A stretch of DNA of 51,911 nt, from NCBI GenBank assembly GCA_964453075.1, contig CAYVNM010000006.1:1-51911 (forward strand), in the 5' to 3' direction. The stretch comes from C7867-006 sp964453075 (GTDB lineage: Bacteria; Patescibacteriota; Minisyncoccia; Phycocordibacterales; DATDWN01). The position numbers and the translations under genes are program-made. This document shows positions 32,482-40,771 of this stretch, piece after piece. How positions within the stretch are numbered: position 1 is the stretch's first letter; every line of letters starts with the position of its first letter. The notes below the pieces were generated by a model that searched no databases, was not told where the DNA came from, and saw only the letters and a list, made by a program, of their open reading frames with translations.

Positions 32482-33156
32482 CTACTTGTCTGCAACCTCC
32501 CTCATGTCCTGCTTGGTCAGCCCAAGCTCGTTCGGGCTGAACTGCCAGGCTCGGAGGATGTGTTGGAGGTAACCTCGTGCGTCCCCACTGCCTTCAAGCA
32601 GGCGAGGACGCAGAACTGCAACCTCTTTCCTGGCCATGACCAGTGCTTCGTTGCGTAGCTGGTCAGGACTGACCCTAAATGTGTCAGGTGAAGTGTCCAT
32701 CCTTGAGACGAACTCCAGAAACACTTCAAGACCTTGCAGGTCTTGATCTCGTCTGGCAACGATGAGGAGGTTTGACGCCTCATGCACCATTGCGAGCTGG
32801 ATCTCGTGCTTGAGGTCTGGGTAACTCGTAGACGGAGAGAGCTCATCGAGCCGTCCCAGCAGAACCTCCATCTTACGGAGGTTCTCCTCTATCTGGCTTG
32901 AGTTCCGCTCGTCTCCCTCGAAAACCTCCCTCGTCCATCCTTGGCTTGGTGTGTCCCGCCGCACAAGGTTGAACTGCTTCTCAATCTCCTGGTACTTCTC
33001 GATGACCACCGTGATTTCCTGGGCCTTCTGCTCCAGTCGGGTCATTGTTGTGGTGGCAGAGGAGGGTGTGGCAATATCTTTGGGTTTTTCCGTGAGGTAT
33101 AAACCTCCGAGTGCCATAACGCAGATTGCAATGATGACACCGAGATTTTTCTTCAT
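32482..33156 (-). CDS. GC-rich cassette: signal-anchored helical protein, unknown function
   Basis: The 224-residue protein has an N-terminal membrane anchor ('LGVIIAICVMALGGLYLT') and a long helical, charged extracytoplasmic part ('LEQKAQEITVVIEKYQEIEKQ', then helices to the end). CTGGAGG stands 5 nt before ATG. It has an excellent promoter and terminator and GC-rich codons. No family recognised. Confidence 0.75.
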   Translation of the reverse strand: MKKNLGVIIAICVMALGGLYLTEKPKDIATPSSATTTMTRLEQKAQEITVVIEKYQEIEKQFNLVRRDTPSQGWTREVFEGDERNSSQIEENLRKMEVLLGRLDELSPSTSYPDLKHEIQLAMVHEASNLLIVARRDQDLQGLEVFLEFVSRMDTSPDTFRVSPDQLRNEALVMARKEVAVLRPRLLEGSGDARGYLQHILRAWQFSPNELGLTKQDMREVADK

Positions 33157-33217
33157 AGTGCCTCCAGAAAGAAACCGTGGGAGAAATTCCCGAAAGTTTC
33201 TTTATGTTCTGGCCAGT

Positions 33218-33246
33218 AGTATATCATATTTGAGTATATTTGTCAA
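33218..33246 (-). promoter_or_regulatory. Promoter of the 32482 cassette
   Basis: On the minus strand TTGACA (33246-33241), 17-nt spacer, TATACT (33223-33218). The leader is about 55 nt. Confidence 0.85.
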
Positions 33247-33283
33247 ACAGTAAAAATTTTTAGTGTCTGATATAATTACATAC

Positions 33284-33832
33284 ATGCAAAATAAAAATAT
33301 ATTTTATTTATTATTGGTAGTTGTTATAGTTGGAGCCCTGATTTGGTTTGGATCTTTGAAAAAAGATGTTTCCAATATTATGTCTTTTGAAGATTGTGAA
33401 AAAGCTGGCTATCCTGTTATGGAAAGTCACCCGCGTCAATGTAAAACTCCTGATGGTAGAACTTATGCAGAGGAATTACCAGAAAAAATTACATACATTA
33501 ATTCCTCAGAAGATTTGATAAAAGTTGAGCTTCCTTTTCCAGGGGCGGTGACAGGGAAGGAATTCAGTGTGGTTGGTCAAGCAAGGGGGGTGTGGTTTTT
33601 TGAGGCGTCTTTTCCAATAAAACTTCTTGATAAAGATGGAAATACTCTTGATACGGCGATTGCTCAGGCACAGGGGGATTGGATGACAGAAGATTTTGTT
33701 TTGTTTAAGGCTAATCTAAAAGCACCAGAATCTTATATTGGTCCTGCAACCATAGTTTTAATTAAAGATAATCCATCAGGAATACCTGAAAAGGATGCAT
33801 CCATATCTTTTCCTATAACAGTAGAATACTAG
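33284..33832 (+). CDS. Membrane-anchored Gmad2-domain protein
   Basis: The 182-residue protein has an N-terminal helix ('IFYLLLVVVIVGALIWFG'), a short 'FEDCEKAGYPVMESHPRQCKTPDG' Cys-containing block (given as its ends FEDCEKAG and QCKTPDG), and a C-terminal Gmad2 immunoglobulin-like domain ('VELPFPGAVTGKEFSVVGQA', 'WFFEASFPIKLLD'). Proteins of this layout are common in CPR genomes and probably face the outside. TATAAT (33271-33276) ends 7 nt before ATG 33284, which is preferred over 33263. Confidence 0.82.
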   Translation: MQNKNIFYLLLVVVIVGALIWFGSLKKDVSNIMSFEDCEKAGYPVMESHPRQCKTPDGRTYAEELPEKITYINSSEDLIKVELPFPGAVTGKEFSVVGQARGVWFFEASFPIKLLDKDGNTLDTAIAQAQGDWMTEDFVLFKANLKAPESYIGPATIVLIKDNPSGIPEKDASISFPITVEY

Positions 33833-33837
33833 AAACT

Positions 33838-33866
33838 AAAAACCTCGCGTTATGCGAGGTTTTTAG
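33838..33866. terminator. Bidirectional terminator
   Basis: AAAAACCTCGC-GTTAT-GCGAGGTTTTT lies between the convergent genes at 33284 and 33874. Confidence 0.9.
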
Positions 33867-33873
33867 TTTGTAT

Positions 33874-34314
33874 TTAGTTTACTTTAATTGGCTCACCAGA
33901 AGATATTTTACAACCGTTTTGGAACTGATAAGTTGTAGAACATGTTATCTCAAGATAGAGGTCGTTTGTATTTTCTCCTTGGTTTAATGTCCATTTTTCT
34001 TCTCCGTCATTTGGGGTGTCTTCAGCAATAGTTCTCACTAAAACATAAGTTACTGGTGAATCTCCTGTTTTTCTAATAAGGTTTATGTTTACACCGGCAT
34101 CTTTGGGATAGTCAGAAGTTTTCCAAGTAACCACTTTGCCTCCTGAAAGTGTTGCTGCTGCAGTAAGATCTGTATTCAAATCTGATACTGATTCAATAGA
34201 AACTGTGGCTGTGCTTATTAAAGCTTCTTTTTCAGTTGGAGTTGATTTGAAATAGAAAAACCAAATCAAAGCGAGGATCAATACAAGCACTAAACCAATA
34301 ATAAATTTTTTCAT
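33874..34314 (-). CDS. Signal-anchored extracytoplasmic protein, unknown
   Basis: The 146-residue protein has an N-terminal hydrophobic segment ('FIIGLVLVLILALIWFFYF') and a beta-rich domain with two cysteines ('EITCSTTYQFQNGCKI'), possibly a disulfide. It is AT-rich. No family recognised. Confidence 0.68.
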   Translation of the reverse strand: MKKFIIGLVLVLILALIWFFYFKSTPTEKEALISTATVSIESVSDLNTDLTAAATLSGGKVVTWKTSDYPKDAGVNINLIRKTGDSPVTYVLVRTIAEDTPNDGEEKWTLNQGENTNDLYLEITCSTTYQFQNGCKISSGEPIKVN

Positions 34315-34421
34315 AATTTTATTTTAAATATAATAAATCTATATATACTGTATAACTTTTTTGTAAAAAAGCAAGCTGTGCTATGGAAACATATTTTTCT
34401 GTCCAATTTTACAAAAATTAT

Positions 34422-34450
34422 TTGACTATCTACTATAAATTGGTTATGGT
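34422..34450 (+). promoter_or_regulatory. Promoter of the 34487 cassette
   Basis: TTGACT (34422-34427), 17-nt spacer, TATGGT (34445-34450). Confidence 0.65.
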
Positions 34451-34486
34451 TTAATCTGGTGTACGTTAACTAGAAAGGGCTGGGCG

Positions 34487-34804
34487 ATGAGTCGATCTGT
34501 CAGGGCAGAAGGCAAGCTTCCAAAAGGAAGCAAACCAATCCCAGAGGCAATCAGTGCTCTGAAGCACGTCGTGGACCTTCCGGAAGTTCGGAAGGTGGTT
34601 CACGATCGTCCTATGGTTGTCAGGTGCGGCAAGCCGTACTTGGCAGTCAGCGCTGTCTGCAAGGATGGTCTCAGGGTTCGGATTCGTGGTGGTGGCCAGA
34701 TTCAGCACATCTTCGTGAAGTGCGAAAGTCCCATGGTCATCAAGGATCTCATCGAGAGTGCCTGGGCCAGAAGGCGCCCTGGAGCCTTCAGCAAGCGTTC
34801 CTAG
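34487..34804 (+). CDS. GC-rich cassette: small basic protein, unknown function
   Basis: The 105-residue basic protein has 'ALKHVVDLPEVRKVVHDRPMVVRCGKPYLAV'-type alternation over residues 25-55 and ends 'SAWARRRPGAFSKRS'. The Shine-Dalgarno element (AAAGGGCTGGGCG) is weaker than in other cassettes. Strong GC contrast with neighbours. No family recognised. Confidence 0.7.
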   Translation: MSRSVRAEGKLPKGSKPIPEAISALKHVVDLPEVRKVVHDRPMVVRCGKPYLAVSAVCKDGLRVRIRGGGQIQHIFVKCESPMVIKDLIESAWARRRPGAFSKRS

Positions 34805-34821
34805 ACGTACAAGAGTCCATT

Positions 34822-34864
34822 ACGACCTCGTTTCACCAAAAGGTGGAGCGGGGTCGTTTTTTTT
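34822..34864 (+). terminator. Terminator of the 34487 cassette
   Basis: ACGACCTCGTTTCACC-AAAA-GGTGGAGCGGGGTCGT followed by eight T residues. Confidence 0.88.
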
Positions 34865-34892
34865 AATTTCCATTAGTGTATAATTTGTCTAT

Positions 34893-35927
34893 ATGAGCCA
34901 AGATGCATTACAAAAATATTTTTTTATTACAACTTTATTTTTGGTTTCTATTTTAATATTTTTCATCTTCCTGCCTTTCATTGAGGTTCTGGTGTTGTCT
35001 ACGATTTTTGCTATGGTTTTAAGTCCGTTTTATCGTGTGGTTGTTAAGTTCTTGAAGGGTAGAGAAGCTTTGTCGTCTTTTGTTGTGGTATTTTTGTTTG
35101 CTGTAGTCATTATGGTTCCTGTATTTTTTCTGTCTACACAAATTTTGAATGAATCAACAAGTTTGTATTTTCAATTGAGGGATCAAACAGAAATTGATTA
35201 TATTCAAAAAATAACTAATGCCATAGAAAAACCAATACAAGGATTTTATCCGAATTTTTCAATTGATCTAAATCAATATATTGGTATAGGTACTGATCTT
35301 ATAATAAGTCATTTGAGCACGGTTCTTTATAGTTTGTTTAATCTAGTCACGGGAGTGATTTTGATGTTTATATCTATTTATTTTTTCTTGCGCGATGGAT
35401 CAAAATTTAAGAATGTTCTTGTTGGATTAAGTCCAATGGATAATAAATATGATGAATTGATTTTTAATAAGATAAAACAAACCGTTATCTCTACAATCAA
35501 AGGAGTTATTCTGATTGCTATAATTCAAGGTGTTCTTGCTGGAATAGGTATGAAAATTTTTGGTGTTCCGAACGCAACTCTATGGGGTAGTGTTTCAGCG
35601 GTTGCTTCCCTTGTGCCTGGTCTAGGAACTGCAATTATATTTATACCAGCAATAGCTTATATGTTTATTATAGGTAATACACCTTTTGCTATTGGACTTA
35701 TGTTATGGGGAGTATTAATAGTTGGTTTGGTTGATAATTTCCTCGGTCCATACTTATATTCAAAAGGAACAAAAACCCACCAACTCATTATGCTCTTTGC
35801 AGTATTGGGTGGGTTGAGCTTGTTTGGTCCTATAGGATTTATACTTGGACCTATTGTAGTTGCTCTATTTTTCTCACTAATAGAAATTTATCAAAATCTT
35901 ATTTTGAATCAGTCTAAAAATTATTAA
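34893..35927 (+). CDS. AI-2E family transporter (PerM-like)
   Basis: The 344-residue membrane protein has the 6-8 helix layout of the family, a central extracytoplasmic stretch and the conserved C-terminal region 'GVPNATLWGSVSAVASLVPGLG', 'LVDNFLGPYL' and 'GPIGFILGPIVVAL' (each given in part). Family members export various small molecules, and the substrate cannot be predicted. TATAAT (34879-34884) ends 8 nt before ATG. Confidence 0.9.
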   Translation: MSQDALQKYFFITTLFLVSILIFFIFLPFIEVLVLSTIFAMVLSPFYRVVVKFLKGREALSSFVVVFLFAVVIMVPVFFLSTQILNESTSLYFQLRDQTEIDYIQKITNAIEKPIQGFYPNFSIDLNQYIGIGTDLIISHLSTVLYSLFNLVTGVILMFISIYFFLRDGSKFKNVLVGLSPMDNKYDELIFNKIKQTVISTIKGVILIAIIQGVLAGIGMKIFGVPNATLWGSVSAVASLVPGLGTAIIFIPAIAYMFIIGNTPFAIGLMLWGVLIVGLVDNFLGPYLYSKGTKTHQLIMLFAVLGGLSLFGPIGFILGPIVVALFFSLIEIYQNLILNQSKNY

Positions 35928-35936
35928 TTTTTATAT

Positions 35937-35975
35937 AAAAAAGATCGGGATGGATCTTCTCAGATCCACCCCGGA
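35937..35975 (-). terminator. Terminator of the 35987 cassette
   Basis: On the minus strand CGGGGTGGATCT-GAGA-AGATCCATCCCG is followed by ATCTTTTTT. Confidence 0.85.
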
Positions 35976-35986
35976 TGAGTGTCGTG

Positions 35987-36106
35987 CTAGTAGTGGGTGC
36001 CTCCCCACGTTGGCGATGTGATCGGCTTCTTCGTTGTGGTGGCGGCAATTGTTGCTGCTACCACAACTCCGGCGATGAGTGCGCTGACGACGACGATTTT
36101 TTTCAC
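35987..36106 (-). CDS. GC-rich cassette: 39-residue membrane or secreted peptide
   Basis: A GTG start (36106) follows GGGAG by 8 nt. The product has KK then a hydrophobic segment ('IVVVSALIAGVVVAATIAA') and a short polar tail ending GGTHY. The TTGACA upstream (36190-36185) has only a weak -10 (TTTTAC). The frame with GC-rich codons and a terminator after the stop supports it. Unknown function. Confidence 0.6.
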   Translation of the reverse strand: MKKIVVVSALIAGVVVAATIAATTTKKPITSPTWGGTHY

Positions 36107-36202
36107 AAGAACACTCCCTGTGCACCTGCCCAACCATCATGATTGGTGCAGTCCTTTGCTAGTAAAACATATTTCAAATTATTTTGTCAAAGGTTGTATG
36201 TG

Positions 36203-36238
36203 AAAACTGGCAGGACCTGTGTAGAGGACCTGCCAGTT
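36203..36238 (-). terminator. Terminator of the 36249 cassette
   Basis: On the minus strand AACTGGCAGGTCCTC/CAGGTCCTGCCAGTT forms a stem followed by TTC. The next cassette's promoter starts just downstream of it. Confidence 0.8.
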
Positions 36239-36248
36239 CGTGTCCGCT

Positions 36249-36383
36249 TTATTCGGACGGGTTGCTTGGTGGAGTCTTCTTCTTGAGAAAGGCGAAGGCC
36301 CCCATGATGAGCACACACAGAAAGATCAGGGCGAGAGCACCACCCAGTGCTCCCATGTCGTGGTTCGTGGTTGCAATAAACAT
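36249..36383 (-). CDS. GC-rich cassette: 44-residue single-pass membrane protein
   Basis: The product has one helix ('LGGALALIFLCVLIMGAFAF', residues 13-32) followed by KKK and a Pro/Ser tail. I prefer this frame to an overlapping 68-codon frame (36187-36393) because it gives a clean membrane topology and ends before the terminator. No Shine-Dalgarno sequence is next to ATG 36383. A GGAGG lies further up in the leader. Confidence 0.55.
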   Translation of the reverse strand: MFIATTNHDMGALGGALALIFLCVLIMGAFAFLKKKTPPSNPSE

Positions 36384-36435
36384 TTTTAGTCACAGGATTT
36401 GGGCTACATTGCTCTCAACCTGTGCCTCCAAAAAT

Positions 36436-36464
36436 AAAATATCACCGTTTTTGATGTTTGTCAA
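36436..36464 (-). promoter_or_regulatory. Promoter of the 36249 cassette
   Basis: On the minus strand TTGACA (36464-36459), 17-nt spacer, TATTTT (36441-36436). Confidence 0.75.
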
Positions 36465-36510
36465 AAATGTTTTTTTAAAAAACATGATACAATGAAAAGT
36501 ATCTAATTTT

Positions 36511-37131
36511 ATGGATCATCTTATAAATTTTATACAGTATGCTGGATATTTTGGTTATGCAATTTTATTCCTAATTATTTTTTTAGAATCATTTCCGCCA
36601 ACGTTATTTTTGCCAGGTGATAGTTTGCTTTTTATTTCTGGATTTCTGGCCTCACAAGGTCATTTTAATATAGCCTTACTTATCTTAACTTTATTTATTG
36701 CTAGTGTTGTTGGTTATATTTTTAGTTATTCAATGGGTGAGTGGCTTCGCTCTTTTATTCTAAGGAGTAATGACAGATATTGGTTTAAAAAGAAACACAT
36801 TGAATATACAGAAAATTTTTACAAAAAATACGGTATAAAGACTTTGGTTATAGGTAGATTTGTTCCAATAGTGAGGTCTTTCAGTCCTACTTTAGCTGGA
36901 GCTGTGGATATGGATTATAAAACTTTTATGAAATATGTTGTTTTAGGAGGATTTCTTTGGACAGGAGGAGTGACTTCTATTGGATATTATTTGGGTCAAG
37001 TAATACCAAATGCAGAGAAATTGTTGACGCCTATTATTTTAGGAATAATTTTTGTTTCTCTTGTGCCTGCTTTTGCCGAACACATAATGGCTTGGATAAA
37101 GAAATATATGAATAAAAAAGAAAACATTTAA
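36511..37131 (+). CDS. DedA family membrane protein
   Basis: The 206-residue protein has 'FLESFPPTLFLPGDSLLFISGFLA', 'FYKKYGIKTLVIGRFVPIVRSFSPTLAGA' and 'GGFLWTGGVTSIGYYLG' (in part), the SNARE-associated DedA signature with the acidic E and the 'GRFxPxxR' motif. The family acts in phospholipid or undecaprenyl phosphate flipping. It lies 6 bp upstream of xseA. Confidence 0.93.
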   Translation: MDHLINFIQYAGYFGYAILFLIIFLESFPPTLFLPGDSLLFISGFLASQGHFNIALLILTLFIASVVGYIFSYSMGEWLRSFILRSNDRYWFKKKHIEYTENFYKKYGIKTLVIGRFVPIVRSFSPTLAGAVDMDYKTFMKYVVLGGFLWTGGVTSIGYYLGQVIPNAEKLLTPIILGIIFVSLVPAFAEHIMAWIKKYMNKKENI

Positions 37132-37137
37132 TTTTTT

Positions 37138-38370
37138 ATGAGTGAAATAATTTCTGTTAGTCAATATCTGGACAAGTTAAATTTTTCTCTCAAAGGAGAA
37201 AAAGCCAAAATTATTGGTGAAGTCTCAGGTTTTCAAGAATATCCCGGGCGTACTTATTTATATTTTTCCATAAAAGATTCTAAAGATCAGAGCACGGTAA
37301 AATGTTTTATGTGGAAAAGAGATTTTCACATTTCTGGTGTGGCTCTTGCTGATGGTATGGAAGTAATTATTACTGCATATCCCAATATATATAAACCAAA
37401 TGGAGGGCTGACTATGCAGGTGGAGCTTTTAGAACGGGTAGGTGAGGGTGCTTTACAAATAGCATACGAAAAACTAAAAAGAGAACTTGAAAAAGAAGGT
37501 TTGTTTTCTGAGGATAAGAAGAGGTTGTTGCCGGATTTTCCTCATAAGATAGGAGTTATAACTTCAAAAAGTGGTGCAGTTATAAATGATTTTTTGACAA
37601 ATATAGGTAAATTTGGTTATGAAATTTTGTTTGTTGATTCTAGGGTTGAGGGGCAGGAAGCTATAAAGGATTTACTGTCCGCAGTAGAGACTCTAAAACA
37701 TAAAGATATAGATGTTCTGGTTATTATGCGGGGAGGGGGATCACTCGAGTCTTTTCAGGCATTTAACAATGAGGTATTGGTTCGGGCTGTGGCCAAATTT
37801 CCTATACCTGTTTTGACAGGTATAGGTCACGACAAGGATACACCATTGATTTCTCTAGTGTCAGACAAGAATGTTTCTACTCCAACAGCGGTGGCCAATC
37901 TTTTAAATAATAGCTGGAACAATGCTTTGGCAAACGTTAATATGGCTGATCAAAAAATAAATTATAGCTTTGATTCAGCACTGAAAGACACTCGCTTTTT
38001 AATAGAAAATTCTGAAGTTTTGATTCAAAACAGGTTCAACTCATTATTTGATGTGTTCAAAAAGGCAGAGCAAACCTTAGTTAATGCGGTGAATCGTATT
38101 GAATCAGGTTTGGAAAGAATAAAAGATAATATAAAACACGTAGAAAAAGATTTGGTAAGAGGTTTTGTTTTTCTAGTAGGTGAGGTGAACGAGCTTGTTT
38201 CCCAAAGTGAAAAATTAATAAAACAATCTAACCCAGAGAACCAACTAAAAAGAGGATATAGTATAGTTAGGCATAAAGGAAAAATTTTACGTAGCGTCAA
38301 AGAAATTGGAAAGGGTGACCCATTAGACATTTCGGTTTCTGACGGTATAATAAAATCAATAACACAATAA
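37138..38370 (+). CDS. xseA: Exodeoxyribonuclease VII large subunit
   Basis: The 410-residue protein has the N-terminal OB fold ('VSGFQEYPGRTYLYFSIKD'), the catalytic domain ('IGVITSKSGAVINDFL', 'DVLVIMRGGGSLESFQAFNNE', 'PVLTGIGHDKDTPLIS') and a coiled-coil C-terminus. It degrades single-stranded DNA with XseB. ATG follows the dedA stop by 6 bp and xseB follows 7 bp later, so these form an operon. Confidence 0.95.
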   Translation: MSEIISVSQYLDKLNFSLKGEKAKIIGEVSGFQEYPGRTYLYFSIKDSKDQSTVKCFMWKRDFHISGVALADGMEVIITAYPNIYKPNGGLTMQVELLERVGEGALQIAYEKLKRELEKEGLFSEDKKRLLPDFPHKIGVITSKSGAVINDFLTNIGKFGYEILFVDSRVEGQEAIKDLLSAVETLKHKDIDVLVIMRGGGSLESFQAFNNEVLVRAVAKFPIPVLTGIGHDKDTPLISLVSDKNVSTPTAVANLLNNSWNNALANVNMADQKINYSFDSALKDTRFLIENSEVLIQNRFNSLFDVFKKAEQTLVNAVNRIESGLERIKDNIKHVEKDLVRGFVFLVGEVNELVSQSEKLIKQSNPENQLKRGYSIVRHKGKILRSVKEIGKGDPLDISVSDGIIKSITQ

Positions 38371-38377
38371 AAATAAA

Positions 38378-38584
38378 ATGAAAAAAACATCAAATACTCA
38401 GATTAATCTGAATGATACGTTAAAAAAACTAGCCAATATAGTTTCCTGGTTTGAGTCTCAATCAGAATTGGATGTTGAGAAGGGTTTAGAGTATGTTAAG
38501 GAGGGGGCTAACCTTATCAAGGCTTCTAGAGAAAGACTTTCTGAAATAGAGAACGAATTTAAAGAGATAAAAAAAGATTTATAA
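38378..38584 (+). CDS. xseB: Exodeoxyribonuclease VII small subunit
   Basis: A 68-residue helical protein with the family pattern 'LNDTLKKLANIVSWFESQSELDVEKGLEYVKEG' spread over residues 11-43. It pairs with XseA and directly follows it. Confidence 0.9.
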   Translation: MKKTSNTQINLNDTLKKLANIVSWFESQSELDVEKGLEYVKEGANLIKASRERLSEIENEFKEIKKDL

Positions 38585-38586
38585 AA

Positions 38587-39339
38587 TTAATTTTCTATTT
38601 CTATACCTGAAGAGTTTAAATCCTTGTGGGTGAATTTGACTGTCTCTCTGACGGGAGTTTTTCTTATTATTTCAATAATTTCATCTTCATTGTCTGATAT
38701 TTTATAAAGAGTTAAATCATTTTTATCTACGGTGCCCAGCTTAAACAGAGTATTCTTTATGAGATCATCAATCCGGTTCCAGAAATCACTGCCGACTAGA
38801 ATTATCGGCATTTTTATGATTTTACCAGTTTGAATGAGTGTGATAATTTCAAAAAATTCATCTAACGTTCCGTAACCTCCCGGGAAGAAAATGTAGGCTT
38901 CTGCTGAGAAAGAAAGGCAAACTTTTCTACTGAAAAAGTAATAAAAATCTAAATTGTGAGTGAGATATGCATTTTGAACTTGGTGATTCGGTAATTCTAT
39001 AGTGAGTCCGATTGATTCACCTCCAGCTTCAAAAGCCCCGCGGTTTGCTCCTTCCATTACACCCGGACCTCCTCCTGTTACTACACAGTAGTGTAATTCA
39101 TTTACTATTTTTTTTGCTAAACTCCTGGCTTTCTGGTAATAGATGTTCGATTCTTCAAAATGGGTTCCTCCAAAAAAAGTTACTGATCTGGGATAATCTT
39201 GGAGAAAGTTGAAACCGTCTGTGAACTCTTTTGATATCAAATGTACTCTTTCTCTGGTATCCTCTGCCATTTCTCTCTTGGACATTGGAATAGATGGTAG
39301 TTCTCTTGGTGGCAAATTTAATATTGGTTTGTCTTTCAT
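38587..39339 (-). CDS. LOG family protein (TIGR00730-like)
   Basis: The 250-residue Rossmann protein has 'VTFFGGTHF', 'VVTGGGPGVMEGANRGAFEAGG' (GGGPGVMEGANRGA core) and 'FFPGGYGTLDEFFE', the PGGxGTxxE motif of LONELY GUY phosphoribohydrolases, which release nucleobases from nucleoside monophosphates. The biological role here is unknown. ATG 39339 abuts a 105-bp inverted-repeat element, and an 8-codon open extension would be encoded by that element. Confidence 0.9.
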   Translation of the reverse strand: MKDKPILNLPPRELPSIPMSKREMAEDTRERVHLISKEFTDGFNFLQDYPRSVTFFGGTHFEESNIYYQKARSLAKKIVNELHYCVVTGGGPGVMEGANRGAFEAGGESIGLTIELPNHQVQNAYLTHNLDFYYFFSRKVCLSFSAEAYIFFPGGYGTLDEFFEIITLIQTGKIIKMPIILVGSDFWNRIDDLIKNTLFKLGTVDKNDLTLYKISDNEDEIIEIIRKTPVRETVKFTHKDLNSSGIEIEN

Positions 39340-39444
39340 CCCGTTAGAGATAGGTCTCACCATAGTTCATACGATGATTCCTATCGAAATTAATTTATAA
39401 TGTCAGATTTACTTATTATTGATTTCCCGTGAATCTCTAACGGG
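39340..39444 (-). repeat. 105-bp element with terminal inverted repeats, copy 2
   Basis: It has the same 12-bp ends (CCCGTTAGAGAT/ATCTCTAACGGG) and length as the copy at 30918-31022 and is placed identically against a start codon. Differences cluster in a 20-bp inner stretch (39402-39421) and a few bases near 39370. Confidence 0.8.
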
Positions 39445-39488
39445 ATTCATGGATTATATTGTATCTTAGCTGAAAGGTTTTTGTAAAA

Positions 39489-40214
39489 TTACAATCCTAT
39501 GCTTTTTAAAAAAATTTCTAATTCATCTCCCGTGATTTCTCTGTATGAATTCGTAGGAACATCATTTAGTTCTATATTTTGAATTCTTATTCTCTGTAGA
39601 TCTCTCACTGTATACCCCAGCTTTTCTGTCATTCTTCTTATTTGGCGATTCATGCCTTCTGTTAGGATTATGCTAAATGTTTTTTCTCCTATTTTTTTAA
39701 GAACAGCTGGTCTGGTAATAGCTTCTCCTATATCGACACCTTCTTGCATGTGTTTTATGAAGGCCGGAGTAAACTTTCTGTCTACTTCAACCAAATATTC
39801 CTTTTGGTGATTATAAATGGGATTTAGGAGTCTATCGGTTACACGTCCGTCGTTTGTAAGGATGATAAGGCCGTGGGATTCTTTATCTAATCTACCTACT
39901 GGAAAAACTCCTTTTATGGTTTCGGTTATACTTTTTTCTTTACCTTGTGGATTAGTACTGACTATTCCTTTGGGCTTGTTGTATGCAAGATAGATGTGGT
40001 TCTTTTTTGTATGGGTTCCACGAACTTCTACTTTATCTGTTTCTAGTATCTTGTCTCCAAGTTTTGCAATTTTGCCATTAATTAATATTTTATGGTTTTT
40101 TATTAGTTCATCTACTCCGGTACGTGTGGCAACACCCTTATGAGCAAGGTATTTGTTTATTCGCATTGGAAAAACATTTGTTACAACCGCTGGTGTTTTC
40201 TTGATTTTACCCAT
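39489..40214 (-). CDS. 23S rRNA pseudouridine synthase of the RluB/E/F (RsuA) type
   Basis: The 241-residue protein has an N-terminal S4 domain ('RINKYLAHKGVATRTGVDELI'), the catalytic Asp in 'VGRLDKESHGLIILTNDG' and 'EGMNRQIRRMTEKLGY'. It isomerises a uridine in rRNA. The exact position is not deducible. ATG 40214 is used. One more in-frame start lies 6 nt upstream. Confidence 0.9.
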   Translation of the reverse strand: MGKIKKTPAVVTNVFPMRINKYLAHKGVATRTGVDELIKNHKILINGKIAKLGDKILETDKVEVRGTHTKKNHIYLAYNKPKGIVSTNPQGKEKSITETIKGVFPVGRLDKESHGLIILTNDGRVTDRLLNPIYNHQKEYLVEVDRKFTPAFIKHMQEGVDIGEAITRPAVLKKIGEKTFSIILTEGMNRQIRRMTEKLGYTVRDLQRIRIQNIELNDVPTNSYREITGDELEIFLKSIGL

Positions 40215-40274
40215 ACACAAATAATAGCATGAAAATTGTTTACTTAATAAAAAAAACGTAATATAATTGAGCTT

Positions 40275-40733
40275 ATGAAAAATCTAGAACAAAAAGAATG
40301 GGTTGCGGTTGTAGTCGCAATCTTTGTGGTTGGTTTTTTCTTTATATTTGGACAAAGTTTAATTTCTTTATTTACTAATGAAAATTCAAAGATGAGTACT
40401 TCACAAAAACCAGAATTACTAGCTGAAGATGTGGTGGTGGGAACGGGTGAGGAGGCTTTTTCTGGTGACAGGGTGGTGGTGCATTACACTGGACGTTTTG
40501 TTGATGGTAGAGTTTTTGACAGTTCTGTTTCTAGAAATGAACCATTTCAGTTTGTTTTGGGTGTTGGTCAGGTGATACAGGGCTGGGATCAGGGGATACT
40601 AGGAATGAGAGTTGGAGGAAAAAGAATCTTGTCAGTTCCTCCTGAGCTCGGTTATGGACCAAATGATTATGGTCCAATACCTGGAAATTCTACATTGATT
40701 TTTGAGGTGGAATTATTGAAGGTTGAAAAATAA
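40275..40733 (+). CDS. Membrane-anchored FKBP-type peptidyl-prolyl isomerase
   Basis: A 152-residue protein with a membrane helix (about residues 10-30), a linker and an FKBP domain ('VVVHYTGRFVDGRVFDSS', 'GVGQVIQGWDQGILGMRVGG', 'IPGNSTLIFEVELL'). It probably folds proteins outside the membrane. TTTACT-17-TATAAT (40262-40267) ends 7 nt before ATG, a leaderless start. Confidence 0.93.
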   Translation: MKNLEQKEWVAVVVAIFVVGFFFIFGQSLISLFTNENSKMSTSQKPELLAEDVVVGTGEEAFSGDRVVVHYTGRFVDGRVFDSSVSRNEPFQFVLGVGQVIQGWDQGILGMRVGGKRILSVPPELGYGPNDYGPIPGNSTLIFEVELLKVEK

Positions 40734-40771
40734 ATTTTATATTTTTCTAGATAAATGTTACTCTGGTTTTA

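Noticed and set aside
36187..36393. 68-codon minus-strand frame overlapping the 44-residue membrane protein
   Set aside because: It has no domain or membrane feature and runs through the terminator. The alternative frame gives a clean single-pass protein.
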